From: Micrococcaceae bacterium Sec5.1
GTDB lineage: Bacteria; Actinomycetota; Actinomycetes; Actinomycetales; Micrococcaceae
NCBI GenBank assembly: GCA_039636795.1
Contig: CP143430.1
Location: 3,038,001-3,102,000 of the forward strand
Reading direction: 5' to 3'
Length of the DNA: 64,000 nucleotides
The notes beneath the pieces were generated by a model. It was not told the origin of the DNA and did no database searches. It was given only the letters and a program-made list of their open reading frames with translations. Shown here in pieces: positions 17,711-24,759 of this stretch; position 1 is the first letter of the stretch; every line of letters begins with the position of its first letter. Both the position numbers and the translations under genes were made by a program.

Positions 17711-17721
17711 TGCCTCCGTCG

Positions 17722-19674
17722 TTACGCCTGGTGGCTGACCAGATCGGCGTCCGTTGTGGTCGACTTTTCCCGCTGCCCGGAATGCACAGTGGTCCCGGAA
17801 TGCACGGTGGCGAAGAACTCACCGAGTTCCGCGGTGGCTGTCAGTGGGAGCACGTTCGCGACGTATTGGTCGGGACGAACCACCACAACCACACCGTCGC
17901 GGCTGAGGCCGCGCATATCGAAAATGTCGTTGGCGGGGTCCGTCCCGAAGACCTTCTCCAGGTAGGTGAGCTTGAACGGTCCAACGGTCGGCTTGAACGC
18001 CGTGGGGACGGCATTGATGTCTACGTTGGTGTGGTCCTGTTGGTAGATCACCTTCACATCGAACCAGGCGTCACGGTCAGCGTCCGACGGCGTCGCGGCC
18101 AGCGGTGAATCCGGCGAGTTCGCAATCCACTCAGCGAGGTCCGCGACGGGTCCCGGGGCGCCTGCAGGGGCGGCGTCGGCAAAGACGTAGATGCGCCAGC
18201 GCCCGTCTGCCTTGGCATGGTGGCCGAGGTGCATCGGGTTCGTGTCGCAGACCCGCAGGACCGGGGCAGACTTGAAGCGTTTGCCAATCGGGAAACCGGT
18301 GGCCAACTCTTGGTGTTTCGCTTCGGCCACGAGCATGGACGGAGCGTACTGAGTCATGAAGCCTGCAGGGAACTCGGCCGTGCTGGTGTAGAAAGTCTCC
18401 AGCTCCGCCGGGTCTTCGAACTCTTCGGGCTTCTTGGCCATCAGGGTGGACCATTGCTTGTCGAAGTCGATGAGGTTCTTCGCGACCACCTGGCGCTCAG
18501 CCGAGTAAGTATCCAGCAGGCTTTCGGGGCTGCGGCCTTCCAGGACGTGCCCGAGCTTCCAGCCGATGTTGAAGCCGTCCTGCATGGAAACGTTCATTCC
18601 CTGCCCGGCCTTAGCGCTGTGCGTGTGGCAGGCATCGCCGGTGATGAAGACACGTGGCGTGCGCGTGCCGCGTTCCTCCGGCAGGACGTCGTCGAACCTG
18701 TCTGTGAGCCGGTGGCCTACCTCGTAAACGCTGTGCCAGGCGACGTTGCGGACATCCAGAGTGTACGGGTGGAGGATGTCGTTGGCTTTCTGGATGATCT
18801 GCTCGATGGTCGTTTTCCGCACGGCGCCGTGATCCTCCAGTTTTACCTCGCCGAGGTCCACGTACATGCGGAACAGGTGGCCGCCCTCGCGGGGGATCAG
18901 CAGGATGCTGCCGCCGGCACCGGATTGGATAGCACATTTGGTGCGGATGTCCGGGAAGTCCGTGATGGCCAGGACGTCCATGACCCCCCAGGCATGGTTT
19001 GCCTGGTCACCTGCCAGATGGCATCCGATGGACTCGCGGACCTTGCTGCGTGCCCCGTCCGCACCGACGACGTACTTAGCCCGGATGGTGCGCTCCTTAC
19101 CCTCGTTGGCCCCGGAGGTGTAACCGAGGGTCACCTCCACCGGGTAGTCACCCTCGCCGGTGACCTTCAGGCCGTGGAACTCGTAGCCATAGTCAGGCTT
19201 CATACGCGTGGGGGAGTTGGCCATGAACTCCGCGAAGTAATCCAGCACGCGGGCCTGGTTCACGATCAGGTGCGGGAACTCGCTGATACCTGTGGGGTCA
19301 TCCACTGCCCGGGCAGCCCGGACGATGCGCGAGTGGTCAGCGGGGTCCGGCTTCCAGAACGCCATTTCGGTGATGCGGTATGCCTCGGCAATGATCCGCT
19401 CGGCAAACCCGAAAGCCTGGAAAGTCTCGACGCTGCGGGCCTGAATGCCGTCGGCCTGGCCGATCGCCAGACGCCCGGGCCGGCGCTCAATAATACGTGT
19501 GGTGATATCCGGGAACTGGGCCAGTTGCGCCGCAGTCAGCATCCCCGCAGGACCGGTGCCCACGATAAGAACATCAACTTCATCGGGAAGCTCGGCCGGG
19601 CGGTTGATTCCGACGCCGGCGGCCGGCTCGACTCGAGGGTCACCGGATACGTAACCGTGGTGGTGGAACTGCAC
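17722..19674 (-). CDS. FAD-dependent aromatic hydroxylase (phenol 2-/3-hydroxybenzoate 4-monooxygenase type)
   Basis: A 650-residue group-A flavoprotein monooxygenase that adds an ortho hydroxyl to a phenolic ring using NAD(P)H and O2. FAD-binding landmarks are VGTGPAG (near residue 39), the DG motif VVGADGARSKVRE, and GDACHTHSAKAGQGMN. The C-terminal 170 residues match the thioredoxin-like domain of phenol hydroxylase. Length and C-terminal domain point to the MobA/MhbM or phenol hydroxylase branch rather than the 390-residue PobA. The start is a GTG at 19674 with an AGGA site. No ring-cleavage genes adjoin it. A repeated TGTTC/GAACA element lies in its promoter region. Confidence 0.82.
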   Translation of the reverse strand: MQFHHHGYVSGDPRVEPAAGVGINRPAELPDEVDVLIVGTGPAGMLTAAQLAQFPDITTRIIERRPGRLAIGQADGIQARSVETFQAFGFAERIIAEAYRITEMAFWKPDPADHSRIVRAARAVDDPTGISEFPHLIVNQARVLDYFAEFMANSPTRMKPDYGYEFHGLKVTGEGDYPVEVTLGYTSGANEGKERTIRAKYVVGADGARSKVRESIGCHLAGDQANHAWGVMDVLAITDFPDIRTKCAIQSGAGGSILLIPREGGHLFRMYVDLGEVKLEDHGAVRKTTIEQIIQKANDILHPYTLDVRNVAWHSVYEVGHRLTDRFDDVLPEERGTRTPRVFITGDACHTHSAKAGQGMNVSMQDGFNIGWKLGHVLEGRSPESLLDTYSAERQVVAKNLIDFDKQWSTLMAKKPEEFEDPAELETFYTSTAEFPAGFMTQYAPSMLVAEAKHQELATGFPIGKRFKSAPVLRVCDTNPMHLGHHAKADGRWRIYVFADAAPAGAPGPVADLAEWIANSPDSPLAATPSDADRDAWFDVKVIYQQDHTNVDINAVPTAFKPTVGPFKLTYLEKVFGTDPANDIFDMRGLSRDGVVVVVRPDQYVANVLPLTATAELGEFFATVHSGTTVHSGQREKSTTTDADLVSHQA

Positions 19675-19712
19675 GGGCTTTCCTCACTTCTTTGTGGGTC
19701 GAAATTATCTGA

Positions 19713-19737
19713 TGTTCTATAGTTGAACACGTTGTTC
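19713..19737. promoter_or_regulatory. Interleaved inverted repeats upstream of the aromatic hydroxylase
   Basis: The element reads TGTTC, 7 bases, GAACA, 3 bases, TGTTC, giving two overlapping inverted repeats. It lies 39-63 bases upstream of the hydroxylase GTG and adjoins a GATAAT-like -10 candidate (minus strand, 19704-19709). Its place suits an operator for a repressor or activator. The regulator is not adjacent. Confidence 0.5.
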
Positions 19738-19856
19738 TATTATCGCTCACATTATCGTAATGCGGCTCACAGTGCGGATCAAGTCTTTGCCCAGCCCACC
19801 GACGAGGTTTAGCTCAGGTTCACGGTGATTCCGGGCAGGACGTGTCAGGATCAGGT

Positions 19857-20804
19857 ATGCCTCGACTCATGCTCCTGGACACTGCCTCCTTGTATTTCCG
19901 CGCCTTCTACGGCATTCCGGACTCCATCCGCCGCTCCGACGGCACACCAGTCAACGCCGTCCGTGGCCTGATGGACATGGTTGCCCGCCTCACCACCGAG
20001 TATGAAGCGACCCACGTGGTCGCTTGCTGGGACAATGACTGGCGCCCGAAATGGCGGGTTGAGCTGATCCCCAGCTACAAGGCGCACAGGGTGGCAGAAA
20101 TCGTCCCGGTGGGCCCCGACGTCGAAATCGTTCCCGATCCTCTCGAAGCGCAGATCCCGCTGATCCGCCACGTGCTGGACCTTGCGGGAATTGCTGTGGT
20201 GGGCATGGATGACCATGAAGCTGACGATGTTGTAGGCACGTACGCCAGCCTGGCGCAGCTGCCAACCGATGTGGTCACGGGTGACCGGGACCTTTTCCAG
20301 CTCGTCGATGACGATCGGGACGTCCGCGTCATTTACACCGCCCGTGGCATGAGGAACCTCGAAGTGGTGACCGACGTCGTCGTCGTTGGAAAGTACCGCG
20401 TGCTGCCGCAACAGTACGCCGACTACGCCACGCTGCGCGGCGATTCCTCCGACGGACTCCCGGGCGTGGCCGGCATCGGCGAGAAAACGGCCGCGTCTTT
20501 GCTCGCGGAATACGGCTCCCTGGAGGACCTCCTGGAGGCAGCAGAGGATCCCGACGGCGGACTGTCCAGTTCCGTACGCGCCAAGCTTTCCGCAGCGGCC
20601 GGATACCTGAAGGTGGCGCCCGCGGTCGTAAACGTGGTTCGCGACTTGAAGGTTCCCACCCTTGAGGAGGCAGGCGCCCAGCTGCGCCCCGTGACAGGTG
20701 AGGCACGCGCTGAGCTTGAGCGCTTGGCCACGGACTGGAACCTGGGTGGTTCGGTCAAGCGATTGCTTGCGGCCTTGGACACCCAACCGCACCTTCACAG
20801 CTGA
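19857..20804 (+). CDS. Stand-alone 5'-3' exonuclease (PolA N-terminal/FEN-like)
   Basis: A 315-residue nuclease equivalent to the N-terminal domain of DNA polymerase I, which removes RNA primers and 5' flaps. Landmarks are LLDTASLYFRAFYGIP, the acidic metal ligands in DDHEADDVVGTYA and VTGDRDLFQLVDDD, then LRGDSSDGLPGVAGIGEKTAA (D-rich plus the helix-hairpin-helix). The start at 19857 (MPRLMLLD) follows a CAGGATCAG-like site; 19842 is an alternative adding five residues. The window also holds polA, which has its own copy of this domain, so this is a paralogue. A stand-alone exonuclease beside PolA is common in actinobacteria. Confidence 0.88.
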   Translation: MPRLMLLDTASLYFRAFYGIPDSIRRSDGTPVNAVRGLMDMVARLTTEYEATHVVACWDNDWRPKWRVELIPSYKAHRVAEIVPVGPDVEIVPDPLEAQIPLIRHVLDLAGIAVVGMDDHEADDVVGTYASLAQLPTDVVTGDRDLFQLVDDDRDVRVIYTARGMRNLEVVTDVVVVGKYRVLPQQYADYATLRGDSSDGLPGVAGIGEKTAASLLAEYGSLEDLLEAAEDPDGGLSSSVRAKLSAAAGYLKVAPAVVNVVRDLKVPTLEEAGAQLRPVTGEARAELERLATDWNLGGSVKRLLAALDTQPHLHS

Positions 20805-20863
20805 TTGACAGCTTCACAACAGCGTGGGCTTGGGTGATCGACTCATTGTAGTAACAGGACGGT

Positions 20864-20917
20864 GTTACAGATCGTCTGGAAGTTACAAGCTGTCTGGAAG
20901 TTATAGGCCGCTCGGAC
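20864..20917 (+). repeat. Three imperfect 18-base tandem repeats upstream of the secreted protein
   Basis: Units at 20864, 20882 and 20900 share the pattern GTTAyA-N6-TCTGGAA, the third being more diverged. The array ends 44 bases before the start codon of the secreted repeat protein and lies in its leader or promoter. Equal spacing suggests a multi-site operator, for example for a response regulator; it could also just be a slippage product. Confidence 0.55.
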
Positions 20918-20961
20918 GGCTCAGCAGCCGTTACAGCGGCGCCGGATTGAGGAGAGGCACC

Positions 20962-21513
20962 ATGTCAAAGACCAAGAGAATCACGCTGGGCATTACAGCC
21001 GGAGCGTTGGCGCTGGGTGCAGGGCTGGGTGTCACCAGCGTTGCTTCAGCCACCACGACGCCGACGCCGAGCGCAACGTCGTCAGCCGATGCCACCACGC
21101 CCCCGGAGGGCCACGGAAGGCCCGGAGTCCACGGCCCCGACCGCGGTCAACTCGCAGCGGACCTTGCCGCCAAGTTGGGAGTGGACGAAGCCAAAGTCAC
21201 CGACGCGTTGAAGGCCTTCAGAGAAGCGAATAAGCCCACCACTCCACCAACTCAAGGCACCGAGGGAACCAAGCCGGACCGGACGGCGCAGGAGGCCGCC
21301 ATGGCCAAGTCCCTGGCCGCTGCGCTGGGCATTGATGAATCCAAGGTCACTGCCGCCTTGCAAGAAATCCGCACTGCGGCCCAGGAGGAGCGCGCCGCTG
21401 CCCTCAAGACCAGGCTGGACAAGGCCGTCACGGACGGCAAGCTCACACAAGCCGAAGCTGACGCCGTCACCAAGGCTGTTGAAGCCGGAGTTATCGGAGG
21501 CGGCGGCCGCTAA
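20962..21513 (+). CDS. Secreted repeat protein, function unknown
   Basis: A 183-residue protein with an N-terminal Sec signal (basic MSKTKR, a hydrophobic Ala/Gly/Leu core, and a cut likely after ASA near residue 29). A Thr/Pro/Ser-rich linker follows. The body contains two related helical repeats, LAADLAAKLGVDEAKVTDAL and MAKSLAAALGIDESKVTAAL, about 58 residues apart. A final helix, DGKLTQAEADAVTKAVEAG, resembles SHOCT-like or similar short helical tails. The ribosome site GAGGAGAGG precedes the ATG at 20962. No enzyme motif is seen; it may be a small cell-surface or heat-stable binding protein. It is monocistronic, ending at a strong terminator. Confidence 0.75.
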   Translation: MSKTKRITLGITAGALALGAGLGVTSVASATTTPTPSATSSADATTPPEGHGRPGVHGPDRGQLAADLAAKLGVDEAKVTDALKAFREANKPTTPPTQGTEGTKPDRTAQEAAMAKSLAAALGIDESKVTAALQEIRTAAQEERAAALKTRLDKAVTDGKLTQAEADAVTKAVEAGVIGGGGR

Positions 21514-21583
21514 GGCCCCTGCCCGCGAGCCGCTGAGGCTCTGCTAGCGAAGAGAAGAAACCACGACGCCTACACTTGGCAAC

Positions 21584-21629
21584 AAAGGATCCCCCGGACA
21601 GTGCTCGTAACACCTCCGGGGGATCCTTT
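21584..21629. terminator. Bidirectional intrinsic terminator
   Basis: Fifteen perfectly paired bases (AAAGGATCCCCCGGA and its complement) flank a 16-base loop. The stem has A-runs on one side and TTT on the other, so it can work in both directions. It lies between the secreted protein and the convergent desaturase and suits both. Confidence 0.85.
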
Positions 21630-21659
21630 GCGTGCACGCCCTTGTCACCAGTGGCGACC

Positions 21660-22748
21660 CTATCCAGGCCTGAACCTGTCCACGACAGGACATTCAAAGG
21701 GTTCGCCAGCGAAGAGACCCACGTTGTTCAAGTACCTGACGACGATTGCGTACGAAGCTGCCAGTGAAGTCTCCGTGTAAGGGATGTCCAGTTCCCGGCA
21801 ACATTCCTTGACGATTCCGGAGGCACGCTGCAGGTAAGGCCTGGGCATGTCCGGGAAGAGGTGGTGTTCGATCTGCCGGTTCAGTCCGCCCATAAGTGCG
21901 TCAAGGAACCGTCCCCCGGAAATGTTCCGGGCAGTAAGAACCTGGCGGTTCAGGAAATCCGCCCTGCTGGATGCTGGCAGGATGGGCATGCCTTTGTGAT
22001 TGGGGGCGAATGCAGCGCCCATATAAAAGCCGAAGACGCCCAATTGGACGCCAAGGAAGGCAAAGGCCATTCCCAGCGGCAACAAGGAGAACACCAAAAC
22101 CGGCACCACAAGCAGGCGCAGCATAAGGACAGGGATTTCCACCCAGCGGTGATCTGCCTTTCGTTGGCGTAACAAGTACTTCAACGAATCAACATGCAGG
22201 CTCGCACCGAGGAAGAACAACAGGGGGAACAGCAACCATCCCTGTTTCCGGGTGACACTCACCATTGGGCCGCGACGCGATGCGGCGGCCTCGGGATGGA
22301 AGGCGATGGCGCCTGTGTGGATATCCGGGTCCTTATCGATGACATTGGGGAAGTTGTGGTGCCGGGTATGCTTTTGGGCCCACATCGCATAACTGATTCC
22401 CACCAACCCCGTGCCAATCAGGCGCGCGGACCATTCGTTCATGCTCTTGGATTTGAACACCTGGCGATGGGCGGCCTCATGTGCGAGAAACGCGAATTGA
22501 GTGAGGACAACGCCCATGCCCGCCGCGATCAAGAGCTGGAACCACGTGTCCCGCAAGAGAAGAAAGCCACTCCATGTTCCGGCCCACGCCAGCATCAGAA
22601 TCACGAAAACCGTGATGTAGAAACCCCGGCGGCGCTTCAGCAAGCCCGCACTGCGGACGGACTTCAGGAGGGCTGCATAGGAGTTAACCATCCGGGCGGC
22701 GGCACCGCGTTCCGGAAAAAAGTCTTCGGGAGAGCGTGATGATGCCAT
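21660..22748 (-). CDS. Acyl-lipid/acyl-CoA fatty acid desaturase
   Basis: A 362-residue membrane-bound di-iron desaturase that introduces a double bond into acyl chains, using O2 and ferredoxin or similar. The three His boxes are HEAAH (90-94), HTRHH (about 128-132) and QIEHHLF (about 310-316). Hydrophobic segments at about 45-65, 70-88 and in the middle of the protein fit the family's four-helix arrangement. It belongs to the DesA3-like, front-end-type group with QxxHH in the third box. It is monocistronic. Desaturases of this type commonly respond to cold; nothing in the upstream sequence proves it. Confidence 0.88.
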   Translation of the reverse strand: MASSRSPEDFFPERGAAARMVNSYAALLKSVRSAGLLKRRRGFYITVFVILMLAWAGTWSGFLLLRDTWFQLLIAAGMGVVLTQFAFLAHEAAHRQVFKSKSMNEWSARLIGTGLVGISYAMWAQKHTRHHNFPNVIDKDPDIHTGAIAFHPEAAASRRGPMVSVTRKQGWLLFPLLFFLGASLHVDSLKYLLRQRKADHRWVEIPVLMLRLLVVPVLVFSLLPLGMAFAFLGVQLGVFGFYMGAAFAPNHKGMPILPASSRADFLNRQVLTARNISGGRFLDALMGGLNRQIEHHLFPDMPRPYLQRASGIVKECCRELDIPYTETSLAASYAIVVRYLNNVGLFAGEPFECPVVDRFRPG

Positions 22749-22852
22749 GATGCCTCGAACCAGTTACCGGCGGGAAAACACATCGTTTATCCACTGTTCC
22801 TCAGGATACGCCCGGCAGCCCTGGATGGAACGGGAAATTTCTTTTGAGAGGT

Positions 22853-22879
22853 TGTCGATTTCGCCTCGCACTGTTCGAC
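22853..22879 (+). promoter_or_regulatory. Candidate ECF42-type promoter
   Basis: TGTCGA at 22853-22858 and CGAC at 22876-22879 are separated by 17 bases. As I recall, ECF42 sigma factors recognise a TGTCGA -35 with a CGA/TC -10. The element lies about 55 bases ahead of the DGPF/YCII gene whose partner is an ECF42-like sigma factor. An 8-base-pair hairpin (22890-22910) follows in the leader. Confidence 0.55.
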
Positions 22880-22933
22880 CCATGAATGAGAAGGTCGAAG
22901 GGCGACCTTCCACAACACAGGAGATTGAGTGCA

Positions 22934-23353
22934 ATGGCCAAGTACATGCTGATCATGCGGGCAACCGACGAATCGTTCGCCAAGTTCGAGAACATCGACT
23001 TCAACGAAATCCTCGAAGCGATGGGCAAGTTCAACGACGAACTGATCCGGGCTGGAGTGCTGCTCGCTGCTGAAGGACTGGACGATGCAAAGGAAACCGT
23101 CGTGGTCGACTTCACCGGTGACACCCCGGTGGTCACTGATGGCCCGTACGGTGAAACGAAGGAACTGTTTGCCGGTTACTACATCCTGGATGTCGCCTCC
23201 AAGCAGGAAGCAATCGAGTGGGCCAAGCGTGCTCCGATGACCGCAGGCAGCAAGACAGAGATCCGCCGGGTCACCAGCATCGACGAATTCCCCCAAGACA
23301 ACGAATGGATCCAAAAGGAGCGGGCTTGGCGCGAGCGGACCGGACAGCTGTAG
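22934..23353 (+). CDS. YCII/DGPF-domain protein
   Basis: A 139-residue protein of the YCII-related group. The diagnostic DGPYGETKE is at about residues 65-73 (DGPF-type motif), and the N-terminus MAKYMLIMRATDES is typical. Such proteins are found next to ECF42 sigma factors and are transcribed by them, but their biochemical role is unknown. The ribosome site is CAGGAG. It lies 82 bases upstream of the sigma gene, separated by a 16-base tandem repeat, and probably shares its promoter. Confidence 0.85.
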   Translation: MAKYMLIMRATDESFAKFENIDFNEILEAMGKFNDELIRAGVLLAAEGLDDAKETVVVDFTGDTPVVTDGPYGETKELFAGYYILDVASKQEAIEWAKRAPMTAGSKTEIRRVTSIDEFPQDNEWIQKERAWRERTGQL

Positions 23354-23389
23354 ACGGGACGGCCATTGCTTCGGGGGAGCACCTGCAAC

Positions 23390-23450
23390 GAGCAGCACCA
23401 GACGTGAGCAGCACCAGACGTGAGCAGCAACTGACGTGAGCAGCAACGAG
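23390..23450 (+). repeat. 16-base tandem repeat over the sigma-factor start
   Basis: Units GAGCAGCACCAGACGT begin at 23390 and 23406, with a third variant at 23422 (GAGCAGCAACTGACGT) and a partial fourth to 23450. Each junction creates a CGTGAGCAGC, i.e. a GTG followed by the same codons. Only the last GTG (23436) opens into the sigma gene; the earlier ones run into stops. Because 16 is not a multiple of 3, a change in copy number would not alter the coding frame of the last unit but would change the spacing upstream. Confidence 0.8.
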
Positions 23451-24689
23451 GTAAGGGCCGCCGTCGAAGCGGTGTGGCGCAGCGAATCCGCCCGCATCGT
23501 CGGCGCCCTTGCCCGCTATACAGGGGACTTTCCACTGGCAGAGGACCTCGCACAGGAAGCACTCGCAGAGGCCCTCGTCTCGTGGTCTGTCAATGGCGCA
23601 CCTGCCGAGCCGGTGGGATGGCTCCTCACAGCGGGTCGTCGTCGTGCCATCGATGCTTTCCGGCGGCGGGCAGCCCTGGACGAGAAATACGCGCTTCTGG
23701 CACGCGATCTCACAGAGGAAGAAGCGGGTGTGGATACGCTGTTCAACCCCCAAGCCATTGATGACGATGTCCTGGCCCTGATGTTCATTTCCTGCCACCC
23801 CGTGGTGTCCAGGGAGGCCCGGATTGCCATGACACTTCGCGTTGTGGGCGGCATGACCACGGATGAGATCGCCAAGGCATTCCTGGTCCCGGTGCCAACC
23901 ATCCAGGCGCGCATCACCAGGGCAAAGAAGACTCTCGCCGCTGCCCGCATCCCGTTTGCAGTGCCCGAGGCCGATCAGGTTCCTGAGCGGCTTGGTTCGG
24001 TGCTGAATGTCCTCTACCTGATCTTCACGGAGGGGGCCTACGCTTCCGGAGGAGAAAACTGGATGCGCACCGAGTTGGCGAGTGAAGCACGTCGACTTGC
24101 CCGGGTGTTGGTCCGCGTGGCGCCGGAACCCGAAGCATTCGGATTGCTGGCACTGATGGAACTCACAGCCGCGCGATTCCCGGCAAGGCTCGACGCAGCT
24201 GGCCAACCGGTACTGCTGGAAGACCAGGATCGACGTCGGTGGGATCAGTCAGCAATCCGGCGCGGACGCGCAGCACTTTCGACGGCGGTGGATGCCGGCC
24301 GTGGGCTCGGCGCCTACGGGCTCCAGGCTTCCATTGCCGAATGCCATGCTGTGGCGCGCACGGTGGAGGACACAGACTGGGAGCGAATCGTGGTCCTGTA
24401 CGAGTCACTTGGGCGACTCACGCCGTCGCCAATCATTGATTTGAACCATGCCGTCGCCGTCTCCATGGCCTCTGGCCCGGCCGCCGGACTGGACCTCGTT
24501 GACGGATTGGCGGCCCGGGGTGAACTCAAGGGATCGCATCTCTTGCCGGCGGTCAAGGGCGAGCTGCTGTCGCGGCTTGGGCGCCCTGAAGAAGCGAACG
24601 AGGCTTTTCACCAGGCTCTTGAGCTGTGCTCAAACGGCGCGGAACGATTGGCCCTTGAGCGAAAGATTAAGGACTTGGAACTCATGTAG
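23436..24689 (+). CDS. ECF sigma factor, ECF42-like, with long C-terminal domain
   Basis: A 417-residue RNA polymerase sigma factor that directs transcription of specific promoters. Region 2 is around LARYTGDFPLAEDLAQEALA (residues 26-45). Region 4 is the helix-turn-helix MTTDEIAKAFLVPVPTIQAR (about 137-156). The remaining 240 residues form the conserved extra domain (DUF6596 plus TPR-like helices) typical of ECF42, which has no anti-sigma factor. The extra domain probably controls activity. The start is a GTG at 23436 inside a tandem repeat with no Shine-Dalgarno, so initiation may be weak or coupled to the DGPF gene. It is in an operon with that gene. Confidence 0.87.
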   Translation: MSSNEVRAAVEAVWRSESARIVGALARYTGDFPLAEDLAQEALAEALVSWSVNGAPAEPVGWLLTAGRRRAIDAFRRRAALDEKYALLARDLTEEEAGVDTLFNPQAIDDDVLALMFISCHPVVSREARIAMTLRVVGGMTTDEIAKAFLVPVPTIQARITRAKKTLAAARIPFAVPEADQVPERLGSVLNVLYLIFTEGAYASGGENWMRTELASEARRLARVLVRVAPEPEAFGLLALMELTAARFPARLDAAGQPVLLEDQDRRRWDQSAIRRGRAALSTAVDAGRGLGAYGLQASIAECHAVARTVEDTDWERIVVLYESLGRLTPSPIIDLNHAVAVSMASGPAAGLDLVDGLAARGELKGSHLLPAVKGELLSRLGRPEEANEAFHQALELCSNGAERLALERKIKDLELM

Positions 24690-24759
24690 CGTCAACAACG
24701 GGCCGCGCGAATGGGTACACCTCGGCTGCACTCCGCGTCTGGTCGTCGTGAGGCGCAAT

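Noticed and set aside
18217..19722. A 501-codon plus-strand open frame opposite the aromatic hydroxylase
   Set aside because: It matches no family, has odd residue composition, and lies entirely antisense to a gene with full flavoprotein motifs. Long antisense frames are expected at this GC content.
19851..20798. A 315-codon minus-strand frame opposite the 5'-3' exonuclease
   Set aside because: The exonuclease frame has all catalytic motifs; the opposite frame has none.
23390..23450. Possible start of a CRISPR array
   Set aside because: The units are only 16 bases, directly adjacent with no spacers, so it is a plain tandem repeat.
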